Positions 18,232-26,278 of a DNA stretch of 64,000 bases are shown here, piece by piece. The notes under the pieces were generated by a model. The model did no database searches. It was given only the letters and a program-made list of their open reading frames with translations, and had not been told where the DNA came from. A program made the translations under genes and the position numbers. How positions within the stretch are numbered: the stretch's first letter is position 1; each line of letters starts with the position of its first letter. The DNA comes from Sphingomonas sp. UNC305MFCol5.2 (GTDB lineage: Bacteria; Pseudomonadota; Alphaproteobacteria; Sphingomonadales; Sphingomonadaceae). Location of the stretch: assembly GCF_000712135.1 (NCBI RefSeq), contig NZ_JOOE01000002.1:434001-498000 (forward strand), in the 5' to 3' direction.

Positions 18232-19044
18232 ATGAACCCCACCGAACGCCGCATGCTCGACATGCTCAAAATGGGTCGCGACCGCTACGGCGTCGTCGCG
18301 GTCAAGGCGGAATTCGAGGCCGAGGGCACGCGACCCGACGAGTTCCTGCGCTTGCTCGAGCTCGCGCATCGCGCCGATCTCAAGGTCGCGCTCAAGATCG
18401 GCGGCTGCGAGGCGGTGTCGGACCTGCTCGCTTCGAAGCTGTATGGCGTCGATCACGTCATCGCCCCGATGGTCGAGACGCCGTACGCCCTCACCAAGTT
18501 CGCCGAGGCCAAGGCAAAGACCTATGGCGACAATTCCGAGGGCACCCAGTTCCTGTTCAACCTCGAGACCGAGGCGACGCTGCGCAATCTCGACGCGATG
18601 CTGCCAATCGCCAAGGCCAGGCTTGACGGCATCGTCTTCGGGCGAGTCGACTTCACTCTTTCGCGCGGGCTTCCGCGCAAGGCGATCAACGAACGCCAGA
18701 TCACCGAAGCCGTATTGCGGGTCGCACAGGCCTGTGCCGATCACGATTTGACTCTGGTGGTCGGCGGCTCGGTCGCAGTCGAGGCGGGCCCTGCCCTGCG
18801 CGAAATCCGCAGCGTGCGGCTCGACAGGTTCGAGACCCGGAAAGTGATTTTCGACGGCGCGGCGGCCATGTCGCCATCGTTCGAGGCAGGCATCGCCAAT
18901 GCGGTGGCATTCGAGCTCGCCTGGCTCGAGAACAAGCGTGATTATTATCGCGCGATCGCCGACGAGGATCTGTCGCGCATCCGGATGATCCAGGAACGCG
19001 GCGGCGGGGCCGCGATCGGACGCCTGGCGAGCGTGGCTGCCTGA
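18232..19044 (+). CDS. HpcH/HpaI (CitE-like) aldolase family protein
   Basis: Encodes 270 residues from ATG 18232, which has GGGAGGCGAGG directly upstream; the in-frame ATG 18205 lacks this. Features include GVVAVKAEFEAEG near residue 20, VALKIGGCEA near 60, the metal-binding region IAPMVETPYALTKF near 85 and GIVFGRVDFTLSRG near 142, consistent with the TIM-barrel HpcH/HpaI aldolase/citrate-lyase fold. These enzymes cleave or form C-C bonds with pyruvate- or acetyl-type donors. It is the first gene of the glycan operon, so a role in making an unusual sugar or acyl substituent is inferred. The exact substrate is unknown. Confidence 0.75.
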   Translation: MNPTERRMLDMLKMGRDRYGVVAVKAEFEAEGTRPDEFLRLLELAHRADLKVALKIGGCEAVSDLLASKLYGVDHVIAPMVETPYALTKFAEAKAKTYGDNSEGTQFLFNLETEATLRNLDAMLPIAKARLDGIVFGRVDFTLSRGLPRKAINERQITEAVLRVAQACADHDLTLVVGGSVAVEAGPALREIRSVRLDRFETRKVIFDGAAAMSPSFEAGIANAVAFELAWLENKRDYYRAIADEDLSRIRMIQERGGGAAIGRLASVAA

Positions 19045-19050
19045 TCACTC

Positions 19051-19881
19051 ATGTCGTTGCACGAGGAGGTTTCGGCGCTGCTGCGCACTGTCGCCGCGCA
19101 GGTGGTGGTCCCGCGGTTCCGCGCGCTCGCGGGGCATGAGGTGACGGTCAAGTCCGCGGGTGAGATCGTCACGATCGCCGATCGCGAAGCCGAGTTCCGC
19201 CTGCATGACGGGCTCGCGACGCTCGGTCTCGGTGCGCGGATCGTCGGCGAGGAAGCGACGGAGCGCGATCCGGCTCTGCTCGACGACGTCGGCGAGGGCC
19301 TCGTCTGGCTGATCGATCCTCTGGACGGCACGGCCAATTTCGCCGCGGGGCGCGCGCCGTTCGGAATGATGATCGCACTGGTCGAGGATGGCAGCCCGGT
19401 CGCGGGATGGATGTTCGATCCGCTGAGCGGTCGGCTTTGCCACGCTGCGCGAGGGCTGGGCGCGACCTGCGACGGCGCAGTCGTCCGGGCTCGACCGACC
19501 GGCGCGGAGCGATTGCGCGCGGCGCTGGGAACCCATTTCCTCAACCCCGGGCTGCGCGAGCGCGTACACGCGCATGCCGATCGGCACCTCGCCGTCGTCC
19601 CCGTCCCGCGCTGCGCCGCCGAAAGCTATCCGCGGCTCGTATTCGGCAGCGACGACGTCGCATTGTTCCAGCGCATCCTGCCCTGGGATCATGCCGCAGG
19701 CGCATTGTTCCTCACCGAAGCCGGCGGTCGCATCACGCATTGGGACGGCACGCGCTATCGCGTTGGCGGGCGCGGCATTGGCGTGCTCGCCGCTGCAAGC
19801 CCCGGCCTCTGGGAACAGGCTGCCGATGTCCTGCTCAGCCCCGCGGCGGGCCTCATTGAACTGGATTGCCTCGTCTCATGA
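19051..19881 (+). CDS. Inositol monophosphatase family phosphatase
   Basis: Encodes 276 residues. Mg-dependent phosphatase motifs are intact: IVGEEAT near residue 65, WLIDPLDGTANFAAG near 85 and LPWDHAAGALFLTEAGG near 210. Substrates in this family range from inositol phosphate to sugar phosphates, histidinol phosphate and PAP. Here the position between an aldolase and an exporter gene suggests a sugar-phosphate substrate in glycan synthesis, but this is inference. It starts 6 nt after the aldolase stop, and its own stop overlaps the next start as ATGA. Confidence 0.85.
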   Translation: MSLHEEVSALLRTVAAQVVVPRFRALAGHEVTVKSAGEIVTIADREAEFRLHDGLATLGLGARIVGEEATERDPALLDDVGEGLVWLIDPLDGTANFAAGRAPFGMMIALVEDGSPVAGWMFDPLSGRLCHAARGLGATCDGAVVRARPTGAERLRAALGTHFLNPGLRERVHAHADRHLAVVPVPRCAAESYPRLVFGSDDVALFQRILPWDHAAGALFLTEAGGRITHWDGTRYRVGGRGIGVLAAASPGLWEQAADVLLSPAAGLIELDCLVS

Positions 19882-21743
19882 TTGCCCGATGGAAGCTTCT
19901 CGCTGGCGGCGCGCTGGCGCTCGCGCCCGTGCCGGCGGCAGCGCAACTCGCCGCGCCCGTCGCCACCGGACAGCAACAGGGCGATCCGCTCGCCCGCCGT
20001 GCTGGCGCGGCACAGGTCGCGGTTCCCCCTGCCGAGGCCGCCCCGTATCAGCCGACGGTGATCGAGCCGCCGGTTACCGATTCCCGCGGCGGTGCCACCG
20101 AACACGCGCAAGAGGCACCGCCGAGGCAGGTGCCGCAGACCCGCCCGAGCGAGTTCGAAAGCTTCGTCTCGGCCGCTGCGAGCACCCCGCTGCGTCGCTT
20201 CGGAGCCGATCTGCTCGTCCCCGGCGCGCGCGATTTCACTGCAGGCCCGAGCGCGACCGTGCCCCCCGACTATCGCCTCAACCCCGGCGACGAATTGCTG
20301 CTCGGCCTCACGGGCTCGGTACAGGCGGCCAATCTCCGGCTGACGATCGACAGCGAGGGGCGCATCTTCGTCCCTCGCATCGGCGCGATCACCGTCGGCG
20401 GCGTGCGCTATGGCGACGTGCACGACGTCATCGCGCGCCGGGTTTCGCGGCAATATCGCGGCTTCCAGCTGGAGGTCGCGGTCGGGCGCCTGCACGGCCT
20501 GACGGTCTATGTCACCGGCTTCGCCGCGTCGCCGGGCTCGTACACGGTCGGCAGCCTGTCGACTCTCGTCAACGCGGTGCTGGCATCGGGGGGGCCGGCC
20601 GCGGGCGGCAGTTTCCGCTCGATCCAGCTGCGCCGCGGCGGCCGGCTGGTCTCGGATTTCGATCTCTACGATCTGCTGCTCACGGGCGATCGCAGCGGCG
20701 ATGCCGTGCTTCAGAACGGCGACGTGCTCTACGTCGCGCCGGCGGGTGAGCAGGTTGCCGTGATCGGCAGCGTCAATCGCGAGGCGATCTTCGAACTCGC
20801 GCCCGGCGAGACGCTCAACGACGCGATCCTCTATGCGGGCGGCGTCAACACCGTGGCGGACGCCAGCCGGCTGATGGTGTTCGATTCGCTCGGCCGCGGA
20901 CAGACCGGCTGGGAGGAACTGAGCGCTGCGGAAGCGGCGACCCGCAAGGCCCGCCGCGGCGACATCGTCCGCGTGCTCTCCAATATCGGCATCGCCCGGC
21001 CGCTCGAGCAACAGGCGGTCCTCGTCACGATCAGCGGCGAGGTGTCGAAGCCCGGCCGCTATTATTTCAAGCCCGGCACACACCTTGCCGACGTGGTGAC
21101 GCAGGCCGGCGGGCTGACCGCACAGGCCTTCCCTTATGCCAGCATCATCACGCGCGAGAGCGTCAAGGCGCAGCAACAGGAGAGCTTCGAACGCGCCGTC
21201 GAGGATGTCGAGCTGCTGCTGACTTCGCAGCCGGTGACTTCGGCCAATCGCGCCCAGCTGGTCCAGCCGGCCAATCTCACATTGATCCGCTCGATCGTCG
21301 ATCAGCTGCGCGAGCGTAGACCCAGCGGTCGCCTCGTCTTCGACCTGCCGGTGACCGCAGATGCGCTTCCGGGCGACCTGATCCTCGAGAATAACGACAC
21401 GATCTACGTGCCCCCGCGCCCGGTGACGGTCGGCGTGTTCGGCGCGGTGCCGACGCCTGCCTCCTTCGCATATCGCGATGGCGCCACGATCGGCGACTTC
21501 ATCCGGCTGGCGGGCGGCGTGCAGAAGATGGGCGACAAGGGCGAAGTCTTCGTCGTGCGCGCCAACGGCACCGTGCTGGCCGACGGCAAGCGCGTGCTGC
21601 GTGCCACCGCCCTTCCCGGCGATCTCGTCTATGTGCCGATCGACGCCAACCGTGGCGAATTCTGGGCGCGGCTGCGCGACATCACCGGCACGCTGTTCGG
21701 CGGGCTGGTCGGTGCCGCCACGATCAAGGGGCTGGCAAATTGA
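19878..21743 (+). CDS. Wza-like polysaccharide export protein with multiple SLBB domains
   Basis: Encodes 621 residues from ATG 19878, overlapping the upstream stop. Signal peptide MIARWKLLAGGALALAPVPAAAQ, without a lipobox cysteine. A poly-export domain (DYRLNPGDELLLGLTGSVQ, near 130-210) is followed by repeated SLBB-type beta-grasp units (LTVYVTGFAASPGSYTVGSL, VAVIGSVNREAIFELAPGET, VTISGEVSKPGRYYFKPG, VTVGVFGAVPTPASF). It probably forms the periplasmic/outer-membrane conduit for a secreted polysaccharide. The C-terminus ends in a short hydrophobic stretch (LFGGLVGAATIKGLAN). The partner chain-length gene overlaps it by 4 nt. Confidence 0.88.
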   Translation: MIARWKLLAGGALALAPVPAAAQLAAPVATGQQQGDPLARRAGAAQVAVPPAEAAPYQPTVIEPPVTDSRGGATEHAQEAPPRQVPQTRPSEFESFVSAAASTPLRRFGADLLVPGARDFTAGPSATVPPDYRLNPGDELLLGLTGSVQAANLRLTIDSEGRIFVPRIGAITVGGVRYGDVHDVIARRVSRQYRGFQLEVAVGRLHGLTVYVTGFAASPGSYTVGSLSTLVNAVLASGGPAAGGSFRSIQLRRGGRLVSDFDLYDLLLTGDRSGDAVLQNGDVLYVAPAGEQVAVIGSVNREAIFELAPGETLNDAILYAGGVNTVADASRLMVFDSLGRGQTGWEELSAAEAATRKARRGDIVRVLSNIGIARPLEQQAVLVTISGEVSKPGRYYFKPGTHLADVVTQAGGLTAQAFPYASIITRESVKAQQQESFERAVEDVELLLTSQPVTSANRAQLVQPANLTLIRSIVDQLRERRPSGRLVFDLPVTADALPGDLILENNDTIYVPPRPVTVGVFGAVPTPASFAYRDGATIGDFIRLAGGVQKMGDKGEVFVVRANGTVLADGKRVLRATALPGDLVYVPIDANRGEFWARLRDITGTLFGGLVGAATIKGLAN

Positions 21744-22837
21744 GTCCGATCGCGTTCGTGCAGGAGCCGCGCCGCCGGCGGATCGGCTACGCGGCGCTCG
21801 CGGCGCTCCTCGCGTTGCTCTGCGTCTTCCCCCAGCCTTATGTCGCGCGCGCCAAAATGGTGCCGCAGGACAATAACAGCATCGGGCTGGGCTCGATGAT
21901 GAATGCGCTGGGCGGGCAGCTCCAGGGCTTCGCGGCCCTGTTCGGCGGCGCCAAGCAGCCGATCGACATGTACCTTGCGATCGCGCGCGGCACCGAAGTC
22001 ACCGACGCGGTGATCCAGAAGCTCAAGCTGGTGGGGCCAGGCGGCTATGCCAGCCAGGACCGCGCCCGCGTCGCGCTGGCGAAGAAGGCCGATATCCACT
22101 CTCTGACCGGCGGGATCGTCGAAGTCGAAGTCCGCACCCATGATCCGCGCCAGGCCGAAGCGATGACGCGCGCCTATGTGCAGGCGATCAGCGACCGCAT
22201 CATCGCGCTGGGCCGCGACCGCGTCCACCGCAAGCGCGACGTGGTGCAGCAGCGCTTCAAGGAAGCCGCCGACCGCGTGGTCACGAGCGAAGCCGCGCTC
22301 ACCGCCTTCCGGCGGCGCAACCGGCTCGCCGAGCCCGAGGCCCAGCTCGGCTCGGCCTTGGCGGTGCGCGCCGGGCTCGAGGCGCAGCTACAGGCCAAGC
22401 TCGTCGAATTGCAGACGCTCCAGCGCTTTCAGGGAGAGGAGAATCCTCAGCTTCAGGCGGTCCAGTCCGAAGTCGCGTCGCTGCGCGGCCAGATCGCCCG
22501 GACGACCAGCCCGGGCACCGAGGCGGCGGGGCCCAACGTCGCCGGCCTTTCCGAAATCTCGGGCGAATATCTCGACCGCTACCGCGATTATCGCTTCGCG
22601 CAGGCGCTGTACGAGGTTTACGCGCGTTCGTCGGAAGAAGTCGCGGTGGAGACGCTCGCGGCCGAGACAGCGTCGGACGTCCAGCTGATCGAAGCACCGC
22701 GGCTCGATTCCGACCGGAAATACAACATACCCGCGATGGCGCTGCTCGCGCTGCTGATCGCCCTCGCTTTATTCACCGAAGTCTATGCCCCCGCGACCGG
22801 CATCGACCTGCGTTTGCGTCCCCGGGCCGCGCAATGA
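21740..22837 (+). CDS. Wzz-like polysaccharide chain-length / co-polymerase protein
   Basis: Encodes 365 residues from TTG 21740 (TTGA overlap with the exporter stop). A membrane helix near the N-terminus (YAALAALLALLCVFPQPYV), a long periplasmic region rich in charged helices likely to form coiled coils (residues about 150-250), and a second membrane helix near the end (IPAMALLALLIALALFTEVY) give the Wzz topology. No Walker-type kinase domain is present, so this is not a tyrosine autokinase. It would set chain length with the Wza-like protein. The next gene overlaps its stop. Confidence 0.8.
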   Translation: MSPIAFVQEPRRRRIGYAALAALLALLCVFPQPYVARAKMVPQDNNSIGLGSMMNALGGQLQGFAALFGGAKQPIDMYLAIARGTEVTDAVIQKLKLVGPGGYASQDRARVALAKKADIHSLTGGIVEVEVRTHDPRQAEAMTRAYVQAISDRIIALGRDRVHRKRDVVQQRFKEAADRVVTSEAALTAFRRRNRLAEPEAQLGSALAVRAGLEAQLQAKLVELQTLQRFQGEENPQLQAVQSEVASLRGQIARTTSPGTEAAGPNVAGLSEISGEYLDRYRDYRFAQALYEVYARSSEEVAVETLAAETASDVQLIEAPRLDSDRKYNIPAMALLALLIALALFTEVYAPATGIDLRLRPRAAQ

Positions 22838-23802
22838 CGCCGGAACTGTCGATCGTCATCCCCTGCTTCAACGAGCAGGAGAATGTCCGCGCGATCTGCG
22901 CCGCGGTGACCGCCGAGGCGGCGCGGCACGTGCGCTCGCACGAGATATTGCTGATCGACAACAACTCGACCGACGGCACCCGCGATCTGATGCGCGCGCT
23001 CTGCGCCGAGGACCCCCGCATCCGCGCGATCTTCAACAACCGCAATTATGGCCAGATGCGCTCGCCGACCTATGGCATCTACCAGGCGGAGGGCGCGGCG
23101 GTGATCGGCATGTGCGCCGATTTCCAGGACCCGCCCGCGATGATCGGCGAATTCGTCCGCCAGTGGCGCGCGGGTGCGCAGGTCGTGCTCGGCCAGCGGC
23201 GCTCCGAACACACGTCGCCGTTGCTCGGCGTCACCCGCCGGCTGGGCTATGCACTCCTCCGCAAATTCGGCGACTATCCGGTGATCCCGGGCGCGACGGG
23301 CTTCGGCCTGTTCGACCGCGTGGTCGTGGACACGCTCGCGGCGTGGAACGAGCCCGAGCCCTTTTTCCGCGGCATGCTCGTCGAAAGCGGCTTCCGGCTC
23401 GCGGTGGTCCCCGTCGATCGGCCCGAACGCGCCGCAGGGGCGAGCAAGAACGATTTCGCCGCGCTCGCCTCCTTCGCCCTCTCGGGTCTCGCCGGCTCGG
23501 CCAAGTCGTTGCTCCGCCTGCCGATCCTTCTGGCCTTTCTCGCCGCTGGTATCGCTTTGCTGACGTTGCTCGCCGCGACCGCCGCCACGCTGCTCGGCGG
23601 ACCGGCCCTCGCATTGCTCGGCTTTGCGCTCGGCTTCGGCATGTTCGCAGTGGTGCTGCTGTTCCTCGGCCTGATCGGCGAACAGGTCCGCCTGCTCGCC
23701 GAGCGCGGCCGCAACGTGCCGCTGGTGATCGAGGCCGAACGAGTCAACTTCCCCGCCGACCGCGCGCGCCCGGCAGCGCGGGTGCTCGTTCGCCGCCCGT
23801 GA
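22834..23802 (+). CDS. GtrB/DPM1-like family 2 glycosyltransferase (polyprenyl-phosphate sugar synthase)
   Basis: Encodes 322 residues. GT2 fold: LSIVIPCFNEQENVRAIC near residue 5, LLIDNNSTDGTRD near 40, CADFQDPP near 90 (the DxD-like metal site is DFQD), and a QRRSEHTS segment. Two C-terminal membrane helices (LPILLAFLAAGIALLTLLAA and ALALLGFALGFGMFAVVLLF) match GtrB/ArnC-type enzymes that load a sugar on undecaprenyl phosphate. The GtrA gene later in the operon supports this. It overlaps the upstream stop (ATGA) and the downstream start. Confidence 0.85.
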   Translation: MTPELSIVIPCFNEQENVRAICAAVTAEAARHVRSHEILLIDNNSTDGTRDLMRALCAEDPRIRAIFNNRNYGQMRSPTYGIYQAEGAAVIGMCADFQDPPAMIGEFVRQWRAGAQVVLGQRRSEHTSPLLGVTRRLGYALLRKFGDYPVIPGATGFGLFDRVVVDTLAAWNEPEPFFRGMLVESGFRLAVVPVDRPERAAGASKNDFAALASFALSGLAGSAKSLLRLPILLAFLAAGIALLTLLAATAATLLGGPALALLGFALGFGMFAVVLLFLGLIGEQVRLLAERGRNVPLVIEAERVNFPADRARPAARVLVRRP

Positions 23803-25271
23803 AGGCTTGGCCGCGCCTCCCGAGACTCCCCTCCCTGCAAGGGAGGGGCTGGGGGTGGGTGCGCGCGTCTGCGCGCCCAAAAGATTCAATCGACCTCGCG
23901 GCGGAAGGCGCCGGCCGGGGCATCGAGCCCCGCCCGTCGCCTACCCACCCCCTACCCCTCCCTTTCAGGGAGGGGAGTTCGAGAAGCCGGTTCGCCCTCT
24001 TCGCCGAATTCCTTCTCGCGCTCGCTGTTGTGGCGAGCGTGGTCTCCACCGCGATAGCCTTCCATGCGACGGGCTATCTGCCGCAGCCCTTCGTGTTCGA
24101 CACCAACGACACGTTCATGGACTGGTTCAACACCGCCTTCTGGGCGAACCGCCCCGGCGCCTACGACGTGTGGCGGAGCATCTACCCGCCATTGTCCTTC
24201 GTGTTCCTCGACCTGTTCAGCCTGCCCGGCTGCTATCTCCAATCGCCCTTTCATGCCCGCGACTGCGACTGGCTCGGCACTGCGACGATCCTGGGCTTCT
24301 ACCTGCTCGACGGGCTGCTCGTCTGGCTGAGCTTCCGCCGCGCCGATCCGCGCACCGCGCCGATGCGCACGATCGCCTTCGGGCTCGGCCTGCCGCTCCT
24401 CTTCACGCTCGAGCGCGGCAACCTCATCCTCGTCGCTTTCGCCTGTTTCGTGATCGCCCACGGCCCGCTGGTCACGCGCGGCCCGTGGCGCTGGCTGGCC
24501 GAAGCGGCGACGATCAACTTCAAGCCCTATCTGCTGCTGCCCGTTCTCGCCCACGCCGTGAAACGCGAATGGCGCATGCTCGAGCTCGCCGGGATCGCGA
24601 CGATCTTCCTCTATCTCGTCACGCTGGCGATCGTCGGTGCCGGCACGCCGGTCGAGCTGGTCGCCAATACCGCCAACTGGGTCGTGTTCCAGAGCGGCCA
24701 GGTGTGGAACGAGATCCATTATTCGACCAGCTACGCCCCCCTGCTGCTGGTCCGCGGCTCGCAGATTCCGATACTCCAGTTCGTGCCTTCGCGCACCGTC
24801 GAGACCATCGAGTTCCTCGTGCCCATCGTGATCCGCGCCAGCCAGGCGATAGCGCTGCTGGCACTGGCAGGTGCATGGCTTCAGCCCAGGGCTTTGCCGC
24901 TCCACCGTGTGTCGATCATCCTGCTCGCAGCGTATCTCGTGACTCAGTCGCCGGGCGGCTACACCCAGACCTTCCTGCTCTTCCTCGTGTTGCTTGAGCC
25001 ATGGAAGGGCGTGGGCCCGATCGTCGCGATCGTCTGCGCTTATCTACTATGCCTCGTCACCGATTGGCCGCTGTCGACGGTGCTCGAACTCTCCACCAAC
25101 AGCTGGCTGAGCGGCCAGCCGGTGACGCCGAGCTTCGGGTTGGCCGTCGGCCATTTCGTCCGGCCGGGGCTGGTGGCGCTGATCCTCTGGGCGCTCGCGC
25201 TCGACAGCATCGTTCGGGTGATCCGCGCGCACCGCACCCACCGCCCCTCGCTCGGTCTCTTGCCGGCATGA
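23799..25271 (+). CDS. GT-C type polytopic glycosyltransferase (GT87/DUF2029-like)
   Basis: Encodes 490 residues if started at GTG 23799, which overlaps the previous stop as GTGA like the other genes of the operon. Residues about 60-490 hold some ten hydrophobic helices. An early periplasmic loop (FDTNDTFMDWFNTAFWA, near 100) has the acidic residues expected in GT-C enzymes. LFTLERGNLILVAF and INFKPYLLLP motifs resemble GT87/DUF2029 proteins. It probably transfers a lipid-carried sugar in the periplasm. The N-terminal about 60 residues are low-complexity and are encoded by an inverted repeat (23825-23979), so this segment is unlikely to be ancestral. Confidence 0.75.
   Translation: MKAWPRLPRLPSLQGRGWGWVRASARPKDSIDLAAEGAGRGIEPRPSPTHPLPLPFREGSSRSRFALFAEFLLALAVVASVVSTAIAFHATGYLPQPFVFDTNDTFMDWFNTAFWANRPGAYDVWRSIYPPLSFVFLDLFSLPGCYLQSPFHARDCDWLGTATILGFYLLDGLLVWLSFRRADPRTAPMRTIAFGLGLPLLFTLERGNLILVAFACFVIAHGPLVTRGPWRWLAEAATINFKPYLLLPVLAHAVKREWRMLELAGIATIFLYLVTLAIVGAGTPVELVANTANWVVFQSGQVWNEIHYSTSYAPLLLVRGSQIPILQFVPSRTVETIEFLVPIVIRASQAIALLALAGAWLQPRALPLHRVSIILLAAYLVTQSPGGYTQTFLLFLVLLEPWKGVGPIVAIVCAYLLCLVTDWPLSTVLELSTNSWLSGQPVTPSFGLAVGHFVRPGLVALILWALALDSIVRVIRAHRTHRPSLGLLPA
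23825..23979. repeat. Inverted-repeat element embedded in the 5' end of the GT-C gene
   Basis: The arm 23825-23860 (containing tcccctccctgcaagggagg) and the arm 23941-23979 (containing cccctccctttcagggaggg) are near-perfect reverse complements over about 36 nt. Each arm is itself a small hairpin. The roughly 80 nt between them has further GC-rich inverted repeats. It resembles palindromic REP/MITE-like elements of alphaproteobacteria. It contains no stop in the frame of the GT-C gene, so that gene reads through it. Confidence 0.75.
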
Positions 25272-26278
25272 TCTTCGAGCAGGATCTGGCGGCGATCGAC
25301 AAAGCGCTCGCCCCGCTCTGGCCGCGGCTCTCAGGAGCGCGGATCTTCATGACCGGCGGCACCGGCTTCATCGGTCGCTGGATGCTCGAAGCGCTCGCCC
25401 GCTCGGGGATCAACGTCGAAGTCACGCTGCTGAGCCGCGACCCCGACGCGTTCGCGACGCGCGCACCCCATCTCGCCACGCGCTTCGGTCTGGTGAAGGG
25501 GGACACCGCTAGCTTCGTGGCGCCCGCGACCGATTACACCCATGTCATCCACGCCGCGATCGATGCGCGCGCCGCGCTCAACGCCAACGACCCCCGGCGC
25601 ATGTTCGAGACGATCGTCCATGGAACGCGGCGCGCGCTCGACCTGGCAGCCGACAGCGAGGCGCGCTTCTTCTTCCTCAGCTCGGGCGCGGTCTACGGTC
25701 CGCAGCCTTGGGAAGTGACGCATGTCGCCGAAGACTGGCGCGGTGGCCCGGACCCGTGCGACCCGGTCTCCGCCTATAGCGAAGGCAAGCGTGCCGCCGA
25801 AACGCTGTGCGCGATCTACGCCAAGCAGTTCGGGCTCGGCGTGATCAATGCACGCATCTTCGCGCTGCTCGGCCCCCTGCTGTCGCTTGATGTGCACTTC
25901 GCCGCGGGCAATTTCATCCGCGACGCGATGGCGGGCCGTACGATCCACGTCGCCGGATCGGGCGAGGCCGTCCGCTCCTATCTCTATGCCGCCGATCTCG
26001 CCGTCTGGCTGTGGGCGCTGCTGATCGAGGGCGAGCCCGGCGCGGTCTACAACATCGGCTCGGAAGAGGCCGTCTCGATCGCCGACCTGGCTCGCCGAAC
26101 CGCGTCACTGCTCGGCGGTCCGGGCGTCGAGATCCTCGGCAAGCCCGATCCCGGCTGGAACCCCGGCCGCTACGTCCCCTCTACCGCGCGCATACGCGCC
26201 GAACTCGGCGTCACCGCGACCACCGGCCTCGACGATGCGATCCGCCGCACCGCGCTCTCCAACGGATGGAAACCATGA
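25268..26278 (+). CDS. NAD-dependent epimerase/dehydratase (nucleotide-sugar SDR)
   Basis: Encodes 336 residues from ATG 25268 (ATGA overlap). Extended SDR fold: IFMTGGTGFIGRWMLEAL near residue 27 (NAD-binding glycine motif), LSSGAVYGPQ near 139 for the catalytic Ser, and SAYSEGKRAAE near 170 giving the YxxxK pair. The C-terminal part (VRSYLYAADLAVWLWALL) matches sugar epimerases/reductases. With rfbF and rfbG nearby, a CDP-4-keto-6-deoxyhexose or its derivative is a reasonable substrate. That is inference from context. Confidence 0.85.
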   Translation: MIFEQDLAAIDKALAPLWPRLSGARIFMTGGTGFIGRWMLEALARSGINVEVTLLSRDPDAFATRAPHLATRFGLVKGDTASFVAPATDYTHVIHAAIDARAALNANDPRRMFETIVHGTRRALDLAADSEARFFFLSSGAVYGPQPWEVTHVAEDWRGGPDPCDPVSAYSEGKRAAETLCAIYAKQFGLGVINARIFALLGPLLSLDVHFAAGNFIRDAMAGRTIHVAGSGEAVRSYLYAADLAVWLWALLIEGEPGAVYNIGSEEAVSIADLARRTASLLGGPGVEILGKPDPGWNPGRYVPSTARIRAELGVTATTGLDDAIRRTALSNGWKP

